Origin: Phycisphaerales bacterium
GTDB lineage: Bacteria > Planctomycetota > Phycisphaerae > UBA1845
Length of the DNA: 64,000 nt
Direction: 5' to 3'
NCBI GenBank assembly: GCA_020639095.1
Contig: JACKHH010000002.1
Coordinates: forward strand, 169,455-233,454
The notes under the pieces were generated by a model that saw only the letters and a list, made by a program, of their open reading frames with translations, was not told the DNA's origin and ran no database searches. A program made the position numbers and the translations under genes. Each line of letters opens with the position of its first letter. Position 1 is the stretch's first letter. Of the stretch, positions 8,947 to 16,992 are shown piece by piece.

Positions 8947-10506
8947 ATGATCAGCGCAAATGCGACACCATCACCAACGCGCCGGCCTTGGGTGATGCTC
9001 ACAGGCGCGACCGGTGTGCTGGGATCGCAGGTGCTGCACGAACTGCTGGCACGCAACCACCGCGTACTTTGCCTTGTGCGCGCGGATACGCCGGGTGAAG
9101 CGCGTCGCCGACTTGCCGATTGCACCGTACACGCTTGTGGCGACGTTGAGCGCTACTTTGAGACCGGCCAGTTGGCGGTTGTGCGTGGTGACCTGCACTT
9201 GCCCATGCTCGGACTCAGCCGTGCTGTTGGTGAACGACTACGCGGTACGATTCGCTCGGTCATTCACTCGGCTGGCAGTGTTGTGTTCACTGCGCGGCGC
9301 GACGGCGAACCGTCGCGCACGAACATCGAGGGAACTCGCGCGGTATTTGCGTTTGCGTCGTCGTGTGGATGTCGCGATTGGCACCTCGTCAGCACCGCAT
9401 ACGTCTGTGGCCGGTGCGCCGATGCCGATGAAGTCATGCACGATGAACCGACCGCATATCGCAACGACTACGAGTACAGCAAGTGGACCGCGGAGCACGA
9501 GACACGTCGCGCCGCACAGTCAGCCGGTGCGACGCTTACGGTATATCGCCCAGGTGTGATCGTCGGACACAGTCGCACGGGAGCGGCCTCGCGTTTCACC
9601 GGCATTTACTATCTTTTCCGTGCCGTCTCACTGCTCGCGAAAGCAGCCGATCAGCACGGCGATGATCGCCGGCACATCCCGTTGCGTATTCGGGCAGCGG
9701 GTGACGCTCGGCCCAACTTGTCGTTCGTCGATGACGTCGCTCGCGAACTGGTCGACATATTCGATAGCCCAGCCGCGACCGGCGGCGTGTTTCACCTCAC
9801 GCATCCAAAGCCACCGAGCAATGCCGTCATCAAGCGCGCCCTTGAAACGTTTTACAACATCGGTGGGGGAACATTCACTGAGAACGCGCGTTGCGACGAT
9901 GCGCTGGACGACTCAACCTACGATCAGCTGTTCACCGGCGCGCTCGGCGCGATGTCGGACTATTTGCTCAACGCGCCGCGTTTCGATCGCAACCATACGG
10001 ATCGTTGCGTGCGTCAGCATCCGACGCCGTGGTCGCTGTCCCGGCTTGTGAAGCTTCTCGAATTCGCGGAAGGCTGCGATTGGCGACCGCCAACACAGAT
10101 GGACCCAGCGCGCAGTGACAGCGCACATTTGTCCGACTATTTCGAACACTTCATGCCACGGACCATCGCCCAGTCCAAACTTTCGCAACTGCGCAATCTC
10201 GACCTTTCGGTGCGCTACGTGATCGACGGCGCACAAGACGGCGACTGGTTGTGCCAGTTTTGCCGAGGTCACCTGCAAACAGTGCAGCGTGCGCCGACAA
10301 CACCGGCTGACATCACCTATCGACTCGACGCATCCGTATTCTGGCGGCTGGTCGCTGGTAGATCGACGACATCGGAAATCTTCCTCTCCGGCGGCGCGCG
10401 AATCGAAGGCGACGTCGAGCGCGCGTTGAAGTTCGCCGGCATCATTCAGGACTTCGTAAGTGAGTTTCCCTATGACGTCGCGCAATGGACGCCCGATGCC
10501 GGTTGA
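8947..10506 (+). CDS. SDR-type thioester reductase fused to an SCP2-like sterol/lipid-carrier domain
   Basis: This 519-aa protein joins two domains. Residues 15-370 form an extended SDR of the thioester-reductase/fatty-acyl-reductase type: Rossmann motif GATGVLG (20-26), catalytic region HLVSTAY (S149/T150) and Y175-x3-K179 in YEYSK. Residues about 385-515 resemble an SCP-2 lipid-carrier domain, with the hallmark pattern ITYRLDAS...FLSGGARIEGDVERALKFAG. Members of the reductase family use NAD(P)H to reduce acyl-CoA or acyl-carrier thioesters to aldehydes or alcohols; SCP2 domains bind acyl chains. The stop overlaps the next gene's ATG by 11 nt. The substrate is unknown and the SCP2 call rests on motif pattern only. 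Confidence 0.8.
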   Translation: MISANATPSPTRRPWVMLTGATGVLGSQVLHELLARNHRVLCLVRADTPGEARRRLADCTVHACGDVERYFETGQLAVVRGDLHLPMLGLSRAVGERLRGTIRSVIHSAGSVVFTARRDGEPSRTNIEGTRAVFAFASSCGCRDWHLVSTAYVCGRCADADEVMHDEPTAYRNDYEYSKWTAEHETRRAAQSAGATLTVYRPGVIVGHSRTGAASRFTGIYYLFRAVSLLAKAADQHGDDRRHIPLRIRAAGDARPNLSFVDDVARELVDIFDSPAATGGVFHLTHPKPPSNAVIKRALETFYNIGGGTFTENARCDDALDDSTYDQLFTGALGAMSDYLLNAPRFDRNHTDRCVRQHPTPWSLSRLVKLLEFAEGCDWRPPTQMDPARSDSAHLSDYFEHFMPRTIAQSKLSQLRNLDLSVRYVIDGAQDGDWLCQFCRGHLQTVQRAPTTPADITYRLDASVFWRLVAGRSTTSEIFLSGGARIEGDVERALKFAGIIQDFVSEFPYDVAQWTPDAG

Positions 10507-11161
10507 CCCGGTCGACATTCTCGAAGAATCGGTCGCGATCGACGCGGCGCACGGCGAACTCGCGGGCGTGCTCGCGTATCCGCTCGCCGGCGTGCCCACG
10601 CGGGCTGCGCTTGTCGTCGGTCCGCACCCGTTGATGGGCGGGCGACTTGAAAACAACGTGGTTCGCTCTGTCGCGCGCGGGCTCGCAGAGTATGGTTTGA
10701 CGACGCTGCGCTTCGCGTTTGCGGGCGATGGCCCTACATCGGAGGTGATGGACGAATTCTGGCGTACTGGCCACGCCCCGGACGACCCGGCGCGTGTGGA
10801 TGACGCAAGATCCGCCGCGATTTGGTTTGCGCACAACGTCATTGGCCCGACGGTGCTCGTCGGGTATTCCTTCGGCGCATCGATCCTTGCGGAAATGATC
10901 GACTTGGTCGGCGCGACGCAGCTGGTGCTCATTTGCCCCACCATCGCGCACCATGACTTCACTGAAGTAGCCCGGTCGTCGCTTCCCAAGCTGGTGATTG
11001 CGTCGAACAACGACTTCGCAACACCGCTCGATGCCGTGGAAACCTGGGCAGCGCGTTGCGCCGGCGATGCGACACTTATTGTACTGGAGTCCGCGGAACA
11101 TTTCTTTCGCAGGCAGGAGGATCGGCTGGTCGGTGAGATCACAACATGGCTGCACCCGTAG
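10496..11161 (+). CDS. Alpha/beta hydrolase (putative acyl esterase/thioesterase)
   Basis: A 221-aa alpha/beta hydrolase with an N-terminal strand region, GPHPLMGGRLENN with RFAFAG forming the typical oxyanion side, nucleophile elbow GYSFGAS (Ser near 125), likely acid Asp in SNNDFATP and a C-terminal His in ESAEHFF. It is of the small, lidless hydrolase type often annotated as dienelactone-hydrolase-like. The ATG at 10496 overlaps the reductase stop (10504-10506); upstream in-frame starts at 10472 and 10460 are possible. It sits between an acyl-reductase-like gene and an adenylating ligase, as LuxD does between LuxC and LuxE. That parallel is functional speculation, not homology of the whole cluster. 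Confidence 0.8.
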   Translation: MPVDPVDILEESVAIDAAHGELAGVLAYPLAGVPTRAALVVGPHPLMGGRLENNVVRSVARGLAEYGLTTLRFAFAGDGPTSEVMDEFWRTGHAPDDPARVDDARSAAIWFAHNVIGPTVLVGYSFGASILAEMIDLVGATQLVLICPTIAHHDFTEVARSSLPKLVIASNNDFATPLDAVETWAARCAGDATLIVLESAEHFFRRQEDRLVGEITTWLHP

Positions 11162-12177
11162 ACCTTGACGCTCACGTTCGCCGCATCGTTGCGATCCACT
11201 TCGATCCCGATGGCGGCGCGCCGTACTGGCTGGAGCGTGCGGAAGCACTCGGCTGGGATCCGCGTGAACGCGTGCGTTCACTTGCAGATCTTTCACGCCT
11301 TGGCCCGATGGACGAGAACGCACTGCGTGAGCGACCAGTGCACCACTTGGTACCCTTGAGTCGCCGCGCGAACCTTGTCGGCGCAATCACTGCCGAGACG
11401 GGCGGCGCAACCGGAAAACCCAAGCGAACCATTTTCTCACGCGATGAATTCCACACCGGCTTCGTCGAACCGTTCGTCCGCGCGGCGAAGCACGCTGGCT
11501 TTCCCAAGGGCGCGACGTGGCTTTGGGTTGGCCCCGGCGGGCCGCACATCATCGGACAGGCGGCAGCCGCTTGCGCCACCGCCCTCGGTAGCCCCCAACC
11601 GTTCGCTATCGACTTCGATCCGCGTTGGTTTCGCAAACTACCCGCCGACAGCACCGGCAGCGAACGCTACCTGAAGCACCTCATCAATCAGGCGATGGAC
11701 GTCATCGCAACCGAACCGATCGAAGTGATTTTCACGACGCCGGTCATGCTCCAGCGACTGGCGGAGGCGATGACGCCGTCGCAACGCGTACGTATTCGCG
11801 GCGTACACTATGGCGGGATGCGTGTTGAATCGCGGCTGCTCGCAAGCGCTCAATCTGATTGGTTCCCGAACGCGGTCCACCTCGCGGGTTACGGCAACAG
11901 CCTCTTCGGTGTGTGTATGGAATTGGGCGGGCCGGCGAACCGTGAACTGCGCTACTACCCCTACGGCCCCCGACACCAGGTCCAGGTGGACAACGCAGGT
12001 CGAGTCTGGATGTCGCGCCTCGATGAAACCCTGCTCATCGCGAACCTGCCCGAGCGCGACACGGCCACCGCCTGCGCACCGCATGAAACCCACTCGGCGC
12101 TGGGGTTTTGCTCAGGTGTGTCCGACCCACGCCCAATCCACGATGCACGGTCCGCAGCCGCGCCGGGAATATACTGA
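11146..12177 (+). CDS. Short AMP-forming ligase, PaaK/LuxE-like
   Basis: A 343-aa adenylate-forming enzyme. The phosphate-binding loop is TGGATGKPK (85-93), followed by FTTPVMLQRL and YGGMR near residue 220, where the family places the adenine-contacting segment. At about 340 aa it lacks most of the usual C-terminal swivel domain of phenylacetate-CoA ligases (about 430 aa) and is closer in size to LuxE acyl-protein synthetase. The last 35 residues look unrelated to the family and may be a degraded or lineage-specific tail. The ATG overlaps the hydrolase by 16 nt, with GGTGAG 8 nt upstream. Predicted reaction: carboxylic acid + ATP to acyl-AMP, then transfer to a thiol. Confidence 0.75.
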   Translation: MAAPVDLDAHVRRIVAIHFDPDGGAPYWLERAEALGWDPRERVRSLADLSRLGPMDENALRERPVHHLVPLSRRANLVGAITAETGGATGKPKRTIFSRDEFHTGFVEPFVRAAKHAGFPKGATWLWVGPGGPHIIGQAAAACATALGSPQPFAIDFDPRWFRKLPADSTGSERYLKHLINQAMDVIATEPIEVIFTTPVMLQRLAEAMTPSQRVRIRGVHYGGMRVESRLLASAQSDWFPNAVHLAGYGNSLFGVCMELGGPANRELRYYPYGPRHQVQVDNAGRVWMSRLDETLLIANLPERDTATACAPHETHSALGFCSGVSDPRPIHDARSAAAPGIY

Positions 12178-12245
12178 CGCAAACAACTTTGCGGGTCTGG
12201 ACAGTGATCGCGCGTCCACAGTCAAATCGTCGAACCGCGCCATCC

Positions 12246-12293
12246 GCTTCACGCCAGCATTGCTTCACGCCAGCATTGCTTCACGCCATCATT
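12246..12293. repeat. Three tandem 16-bp repeats at a convergent gene end
   Basis: The unit GCTTCACGCCAGCATT occurs at 12246-12261 and 12262-12277, with a third copy differing by one base at 12278-12293. The array ends on the stop codon of the RND pump gene and fills much of the 115-nt gap between the converging ligase and pump genes. The function is unknown; slippage-type expansion is likely. Confidence 0.8.
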
Positions 12294-15200
12294 CAAGACG
12301 TCGACGCGCGCGGCAATTCCAATCTATCGTCCGCATCAAAGCGGGCATAGCGAAGCGCGAGCGTGGGGAGAACCAGCAGATTCAACATCGTGGACGTGAT
12401 CAGTCCGCCGAGGATGACGATTGCCAGCGGGCCTTCGATTTCCCGGCCGACTTCACCGGCGCCCAGGGCGATGGGCAATAAACCCAGGCCGGTGACGGCT
12501 GCTGTCATCAGTATCGGAACAATGCGCTCGGTCGCGCCCAGCACGGCAGTGTCCTGATTCCAGGTGCGTCCTTCGCTGAGCACGAGGTGCTCGAAGTGCG
12601 ACATCATCATGACCGAGTTGCGCATGGTGATGCCGAACAGGGTCACGAATCCGACAATCGATCCGATCGATAGCGATGCACCGGTGATCGCGACAGCCAG
12701 AATACCACCGATCATCGCGAACGGTAAGTTCACGAGCACGAGCAGGAGATTGCGCGGGCGGCGGAAGACGATTGAGAGCAGCAGTAGAATCCCCACACCG
12801 GCGACGGATGAATGCGTAAGGATCTCGTTGCGCGCTTCCTGCTGCGTTTCAGCCTCTCCACCGAAAACCGTGTATACGCCCGATGGAATCGACATGTCCG
12901 CCACGGCATTCTTCGCGTCTTCCACGAAACTCGCCAGGTCGCGGTGCTCGGCATCGCACGTCACCGCCTGCCGTCGCCGCGCGCCGTCGTGCATGATCAT
13001 GTAGCGACCAGTGACGGCTTCCAGATCCGCCAACTCCGCCAGGGGAACGAACGTGCCTTCCGTGTTGCGCAAGAGCAACGTACCGATTGACTCGGGGTCC
13101 TGGCGCAGCCCCGGGGGCAGCGTCACGGTCACGTCAAACACACGATCGCCATCGTAAGTTTGCGCGACGGTCGTGCCCTGATACGCCGTCTGCAACGACG
13201 CCAGCACATCAACGGGCGCAAAACCGAACTGCGTGAGTCGCTCCTGCCGCAGATGCACGACATAGTGCGGCGATCCCGGTGGCGACACAACCTTCACGTC
13301 GGTCGCTCCGGGAACGGTCGCAACGCGCGCGGCGATCCGTTCTGCCGTTGCGTCGAGTTTGTCGAGGTCGTCGCCGTAGATGTTGATCACGACTGGGGAG
13401 GCTTCGCCGGTAATCGTCTCGCTGATGCGGTCGCCCAAGAAGGTAAGCACTTCGTAGGTGATGCCGGGGTAGCTCGCGAGGAGTTTGCGAATCTGCGCTT
13501 GCGTGTCGGCTTGGTCGTCGCCGGACACGTCGGGTTTGAGTTCGACGTGGATTTCCCCACGGTGCGGGCCCCAGGGGTCTTCGCCAAGTTCGGCGCGGCC
13601 GGCTTGAAATTCGACGGTGGCGATGACCGGTTCGCCGTCAACTTTGACGTCGGTGAGCAGGTCGTGGGAGATGCGGTTGCCCAAGGCCATCATCGCGGGC
13701 AGCGACGTGCCGGGCACGGTCGAAACCTGCAATACGAAATGCCCCTCGCGGAATTCCGGCAGGAACTCCTCTCCGAAACCTGACGCGAGAAATAGCGTCG
13801 CGGCGAAAGCGAGTACGCTTGCGATAATCGTCCACCGCGGGTGGTGAGCGGCGCGGGTGATGACGGCTGCGTATGCGCGTTTGATTCCGCGCAAGAACAT
13901 GGAATCACCGGATCGCCGCGCCGACTTCGGAAGCAGCAGGCAGCACAATGCCGGGGTAACCGTCAAGGCGACGACCAGCGACGCAAGAATGGCTGCGATG
14001 TACGCGATCCCGAGCGGCGCGAACATCCTTCCCTGCAAACCCGTCATTGTGAGCACCGGAACAAATACCAGCACGACGACAAACGTGGCATAGACGACGG
14101 CAGACCGCACCTCCATCGATGCTTCGAAAACGACCTGCAAGGTGGAACGAGGCCGGCCCGCGTGCTCATTCTCACGCAACCTGCGAAAGATGTTCTCGAC
14201 GTCGATGATTGCGTCGTCAACAACTTCGCCGATCGCGATGGCCAACCCGCCGAGCGTGATCGTATTCAGCGACACGCCAAGCCGTTCGAGAATGATGATC
14301 GCCACGAGCAGCGATAGCGGAATCGCCGTGAGCGAGATGAACGCGGTGCGCAGATTCATCAGGAAAAGCAGAAGCACCACGGTGACCAACGCCGCACCAA
14401 TATAGAGTGACACCGACACGTGATGCAGCGCGGTCTCGATGAACGTGGCGGGACGGTGGAGTCGCGGGTAGACCGTGATATCCTCGCGATCGAAGACGGG
14501 CTGCAATTCGGCGAGCGCGGCTTCGACTGCTTCCGTGACCTCCATCGTGTTCGTGCCATACTGGCTGAGGAGCTTGACGAGAATGCCGGGTTGCCCCTGA
14601 ATGCTGGCGTCGCCGAACTTGGGCGCCGCGGCCTGCACGACGTCGGCGACGTCGCCGAGTTGCACGACACCGCCGTCGATGTGGCGCAGAACGATGTGGC
14701 GCAGTTCGTCCGCGGTGATGGACTGCCCTTCGGTTTGAATGACGACGCGCTGGTTGGCGGTTTCAATGAAACCGGCGCCGCGTGCACCGGTGGCGCGTTG
14801 CGCGGCTGCGATGATCTCATCGAGGCTCAAATCGTAGGCGACAAGTCGATCTGGGAAAACCTGAATCTGCAACTGGCGGAGATCGCCGCCCATGATACCC
14901 ACGTCGGCGATACCGGACACCGCCTGCAAACGCGGGCGCAGCGTCCAGGTCGCGAACTCGCGCAACTCCATGAGCGATTTCGACGGCGACACAATGCCGA
15001 TTTTGAGCAGGTCCATCGTCGACGAGGTGAGCGGCGTCAGCTTGGGCGTGCCGACGCCTTGCGGAAGATCGCCCGCCACCGACGAAATCTGCTCCGCGAG
15101 CATCTGCCGCGCAATGAATACGTTTGTGTTGTCCTGAAACACAACCGTGATGATCGAAAGTCCTTGGATCGACTGCGAACGCACCGACTCGATGTTCAGC

Positions 15201-15427
15201 ACGCCGCTCACCGCACTCTCGACGGGACGCGTGATCAGCGCTTCAACCTGCTGCGGCGACAGCCCGGGTGCTTCCGTCTGAATGACTGCCTGCGGCTGAA
15301 CGAAATCGGGAAACACGTCGAGCTTCGCGTGCTTCGCCGTAACCACGCCATAGCCGATGGCGACTGCCGCCAGGATGAGCACGATGGCGCGGTACCGCAG
15401 GGAATGTTCGACAAGAAATCGCAGCAT
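12293..15427 (-). CDS. Heavy-metal efflux RND pump, CusA/CzcA family
   Basis: A 1044-aa inner-membrane proton-driven RND transporter. TM1 lies at residues 12-30, followed by a large periplasmic porter loop, TM2-TM6 around 335-490 with the HME-type TM4 motif VVDDAIIDVENIF, a second periplasmic loop, and the last helices (about 860-1020). The length is normal for the family (about 1040). The VDDA...DVEN signature fits heavy-metal efflux (HME) pumps rather than drug (HAE1) pumps; the metal is not determined. It is the last gene of a minus-strand operon with an adaptor, a small lipoprotein, a TolC-like channel and a beta-barrel protein, divergent from a CusRS-like sensor pair. Confidence 0.92.
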   Translation of the reverse strand: MLRFLVEHSLRYRAIVLILAAVAIGYGVVTAKHAKLDVFPDFVQPQAVIQTEAPGLSPQQVEALITRPVESAVSGVLNIESVRSQSIQGLSIITVVFQDNTNVFIARQMLAEQISSVAGDLPQGVGTPKLTPLTSSTMDLLKIGIVSPSKSLMELREFATWTLRPRLQAVSGIADVGIMGGDLRQLQIQVFPDRLVAYDLSLDEIIAAAQRATGARGAGFIETANQRVVIQTEGQSITADELRHIVLRHIDGGVVQLGDVADVVQAAAPKFGDASIQGQPGILVKLLSQYGTNTMEVTEAVEAALAELQPVFDREDITVYPRLHRPATFIETALHHVSVSLYIGAALVTVVLLLFLMNLRTAFISLTAIPLSLLVAIIILERLGVSLNTITLGGLAIAIGEVVDDAIIDVENIFRRLRENEHAGRPRSTLQVVFEASMEVRSAVVYATFVVVLVFVPVLTMTGLQGRMFAPLGIAYIAAILASLVVALTVTPALCCLLLPKSARRSGDSMFLRGIKRAYAAVITRAAHHPRWTIIASVLAFAATLFLASGFGEEFLPEFREGHFVLQVSTVPGTSLPAMMALGNRISHDLLTDVKVDGEPVIATVEFQAGRAELGEDPWGPHRGEIHVELKPDVSGDDQADTQAQIRKLLASYPGITYEVLTFLGDRISETITGEASPVVINIYGDDLDKLDATAERIAARVATVPGATDVKVVSPPGSPHYVVHLRQERLTQFGFAPVDVLASLQTAYQGTTVAQTYDGDRVFDVTVTLPPGLRQDPESIGTLLLRNTEGTFVPLAELADLEAVTGRYMIMHDGARRRQAVTCDAEHRDLASFVEDAKNAVADMSIPSGVYTVFGGEAETQQEARNEILTHSSVAGVGILLLLSIVFRRPRNLLLVLVNLPFAMIGGILAVAITGASLSIGSIVGFVTLFGITMRNSVMMMSHFEHLVLSEGRTWNQDTAVLGATERIVPILMTAAVTGLGLLPIALGAGEVGREIEGPLAIVILGGLITSTMLNLLVLPTLALRYARFDADDRLELPRASTS

Positions 15428-15472
15428 GGTTTTGTGTCGTCGGGTTGTTGCGTTTGCGCGCGGAGGACGCGG

Positions 15473-16756
15473 CTACTCCGAAGCCTCCTCCTCGCTTTCG
15501 ATTTGCGCTTTCTGCTCTTCAGATAGGAGTAGCTGAGCACCGTCAACCACGACGGTGCTAACGGGGTCGGCATCGGCGAACCAGCCGGTTTGCTCCGGCG
15601 CACGCAGCGTGATGCTGCGCCGCTCGAACGTGTCCGCCGCGGTCTGCACATAGACCCAGGTCAACCCGCCAAGCCGAATGATCGCAGAGCGCGGAACCAG
15701 CACACCGGCGACCTTGTCTCCGGAAAGCGGCACATGCGCGACAACCGGCGTACCCGCGCGCAACGACGCAGCTTCGTCCGTCTGCACTTGATAGAGCAGC
15801 GTCGGGCCGCGCGTTGCGAGCACGCGCATCGCAGAGAAGCCCATTGGCTTACCCAATAGCACGTGTGCGTTGTCGCCGGTGACGACGATCTGCGCCGGCT
15901 TGTCGGGCGCGGGGACTGCCGTGCCAATCGGAAGGCTCACGCGCGCAATCTGGTATGACGGGTCCGTTACGCGCAGCAACGCCTGACCGCTGTCAACCGA
16001 CTCATCGAGCGACGCGGCGACCTCCGCCACCTCGCCGTCCTGGGGAATACTCAAGGCGAAGTTCGTAACAGCATCTCCCGTTCCCGCGAGCAGACCTTCG
16101 AGCATCGCCGCCTTTTTCCGCGCCGCCGCCAGGCGTGCTTCGTCGCCCTTGAGCAACGCTTCCGCGTCCTCGACGGCACGCGAGGAAACGAGTCCGCCGG
16201 TCGCGTTCAGATTCTGCTTGTTTTCGAAGGACGCGCGGGCGGCGGCGGTTTCCGCGGTGAGTTGCTCGACCTCAGCGGACGCTTCCGTCCAACGCGTGAG
16301 CAGATCGAAGGATTCCCCTGCGGTGAATCGCGGCTGGATCGCGCCGATGATGTCCCCTTGATGGACGGTCGCGCCGACTTGCGGCCAACCGCCCTCGGCT
16401 GAGGGGCGCAGGTAGCCGTTGACCGGTGCCCGAACTGTTACCGTCCGCGCCGGATCATCCTCGAGCATGCCGTACGCGGTAACGCTGGGCTGCCGCTCAA
16501 CGGATTCGAGCTGCGCGACGCGCAGACCGATGCGCTGCTTCACCTCGTCGTTGACGGTGAGCACGACCTGCCCCGCGTCGTTGCGCGCGATTTGCACCGG
16601 TGACGCGTCCTCTTCGCCACCATCAGGTTCATCGGCTGCCATGACCATGAGAGCAGTGATGCCGGCATCAATGGCCGGAGCTGCCGCCAAACTCATTTGC
16701 GCCCACGTGCAGCAACACAAGGCGAGCACGGTTTTGTATTTCAAGCGTGGCATCAT
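15473..16756 (-). CDS. Periplasmic adaptor (membrane fusion protein), CusB-like
   Basis: A 427-aa efflux adaptor with a signal peptide (about 1-25, ending AAAPA), a lipoyl/barrel-sandwich half motif (TVRAPVNGYLRPS), an alpha-hairpin (about 140-215, rich in Ala and Glu) and beta-barrel plus membrane-proximal domains. The protein ends in an acidic tail (EEQKAQIESEEEASE). It links the RND pump to the outer-membrane channel. The ATG pair at 16756/16753 gives MMPRLKYK. The gap to the pump gene is 45 nt. There is no obvious Met-rich metal site as in E. coli CusB, so the metal specificity is open. Confidence 0.88.
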   Translation of the reverse strand: MMPRLKYKTVLALCCCTWAQMSLAAAPAIDAGITALMVMAADEPDGGEEDASPVQIARNDAGQVVLTVNDEVKQRIGLRVAQLESVERQPSVTAYGMLEDDPARTVTVRAPVNGYLRPSAEGGWPQVGATVHQGDIIGAIQPRFTAGESFDLLTRWTEASAEVEQLTAETAAARASFENKQNLNATGGLVSSRAVEDAEALLKGDEARLAAARKKAAMLEGLLAGTGDAVTNFALSIPQDGEVAEVAASLDESVDSGQALLRVTDPSYQIARVSLPIGTAVPAPDKPAQIVVTGDNAHVLLGKPMGFSAMRVLATRGPTLLYQVQTDEAASLRAGTPVVAHVPLSGDKVAGVLVPRSAIIRLGGLTWVYVQTAADTFERRSITLRAPEQTGWFADADPVSTVVVDGAQLLLSEEQKAQIESEEEASE

Positions 16757-16790
16757 GGATTAGCTCGGTTGGGAATCGAATCTCACGCAA

Positions 16791-16979
16791 TCACGTCGCC
16801 AGTGCCGCCAGTGCATTGCGCGCCAGGTCGACTACGAACGTGGGAATATCCAACGATGCGCTGGAATCGATCGTGATTCCGTCGCATCCGCTTGCGACGA
16901 ACAGCCCAATCGCGCATAGCAACAACAGGGTGCTTTTCCGTTTGGCATGAACGCGACGCTTTGGCAGTGGCTTGTTCAT
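16791..16979 (-). CDS. Tiny lipoprotein within the metal efflux operon
   Basis: A 62-aa protein with a very basic N-terminus (KRRVHAKRK), one hydrophobic segment and the lipobox VASGC, leaving a mature peptide of only about 33 residues ending in NALAALAT. Reality is supported by a strong Shine-Dalgarno (GAGGAGGA, about 8 nt before the ATG at 16979) and by its place inside the operon, 13 nt after the TolC-like gene and 34 nt before the adaptor. An in-frame TTG at 16982 is less likely. No family is recognised. It could be an accessory lipopeptide of the efflux complex. Confidence 0.7.
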   Translation of the reverse strand: MNKPLPKRRVHAKRKSTLLLLCAIGLFVASGCDGITIDSSASLDIPTFVVDLARNALAALAT

Positions 16980-16992
16980 CAAGCGTTCCTCC

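Noticed and set aside
12246..12293. CRISPR-like look of the 16-bp tandem repeats
   Set aside because: Units are directly adjacent with no spacers, only three copies exist, and no cas genes are nearby.
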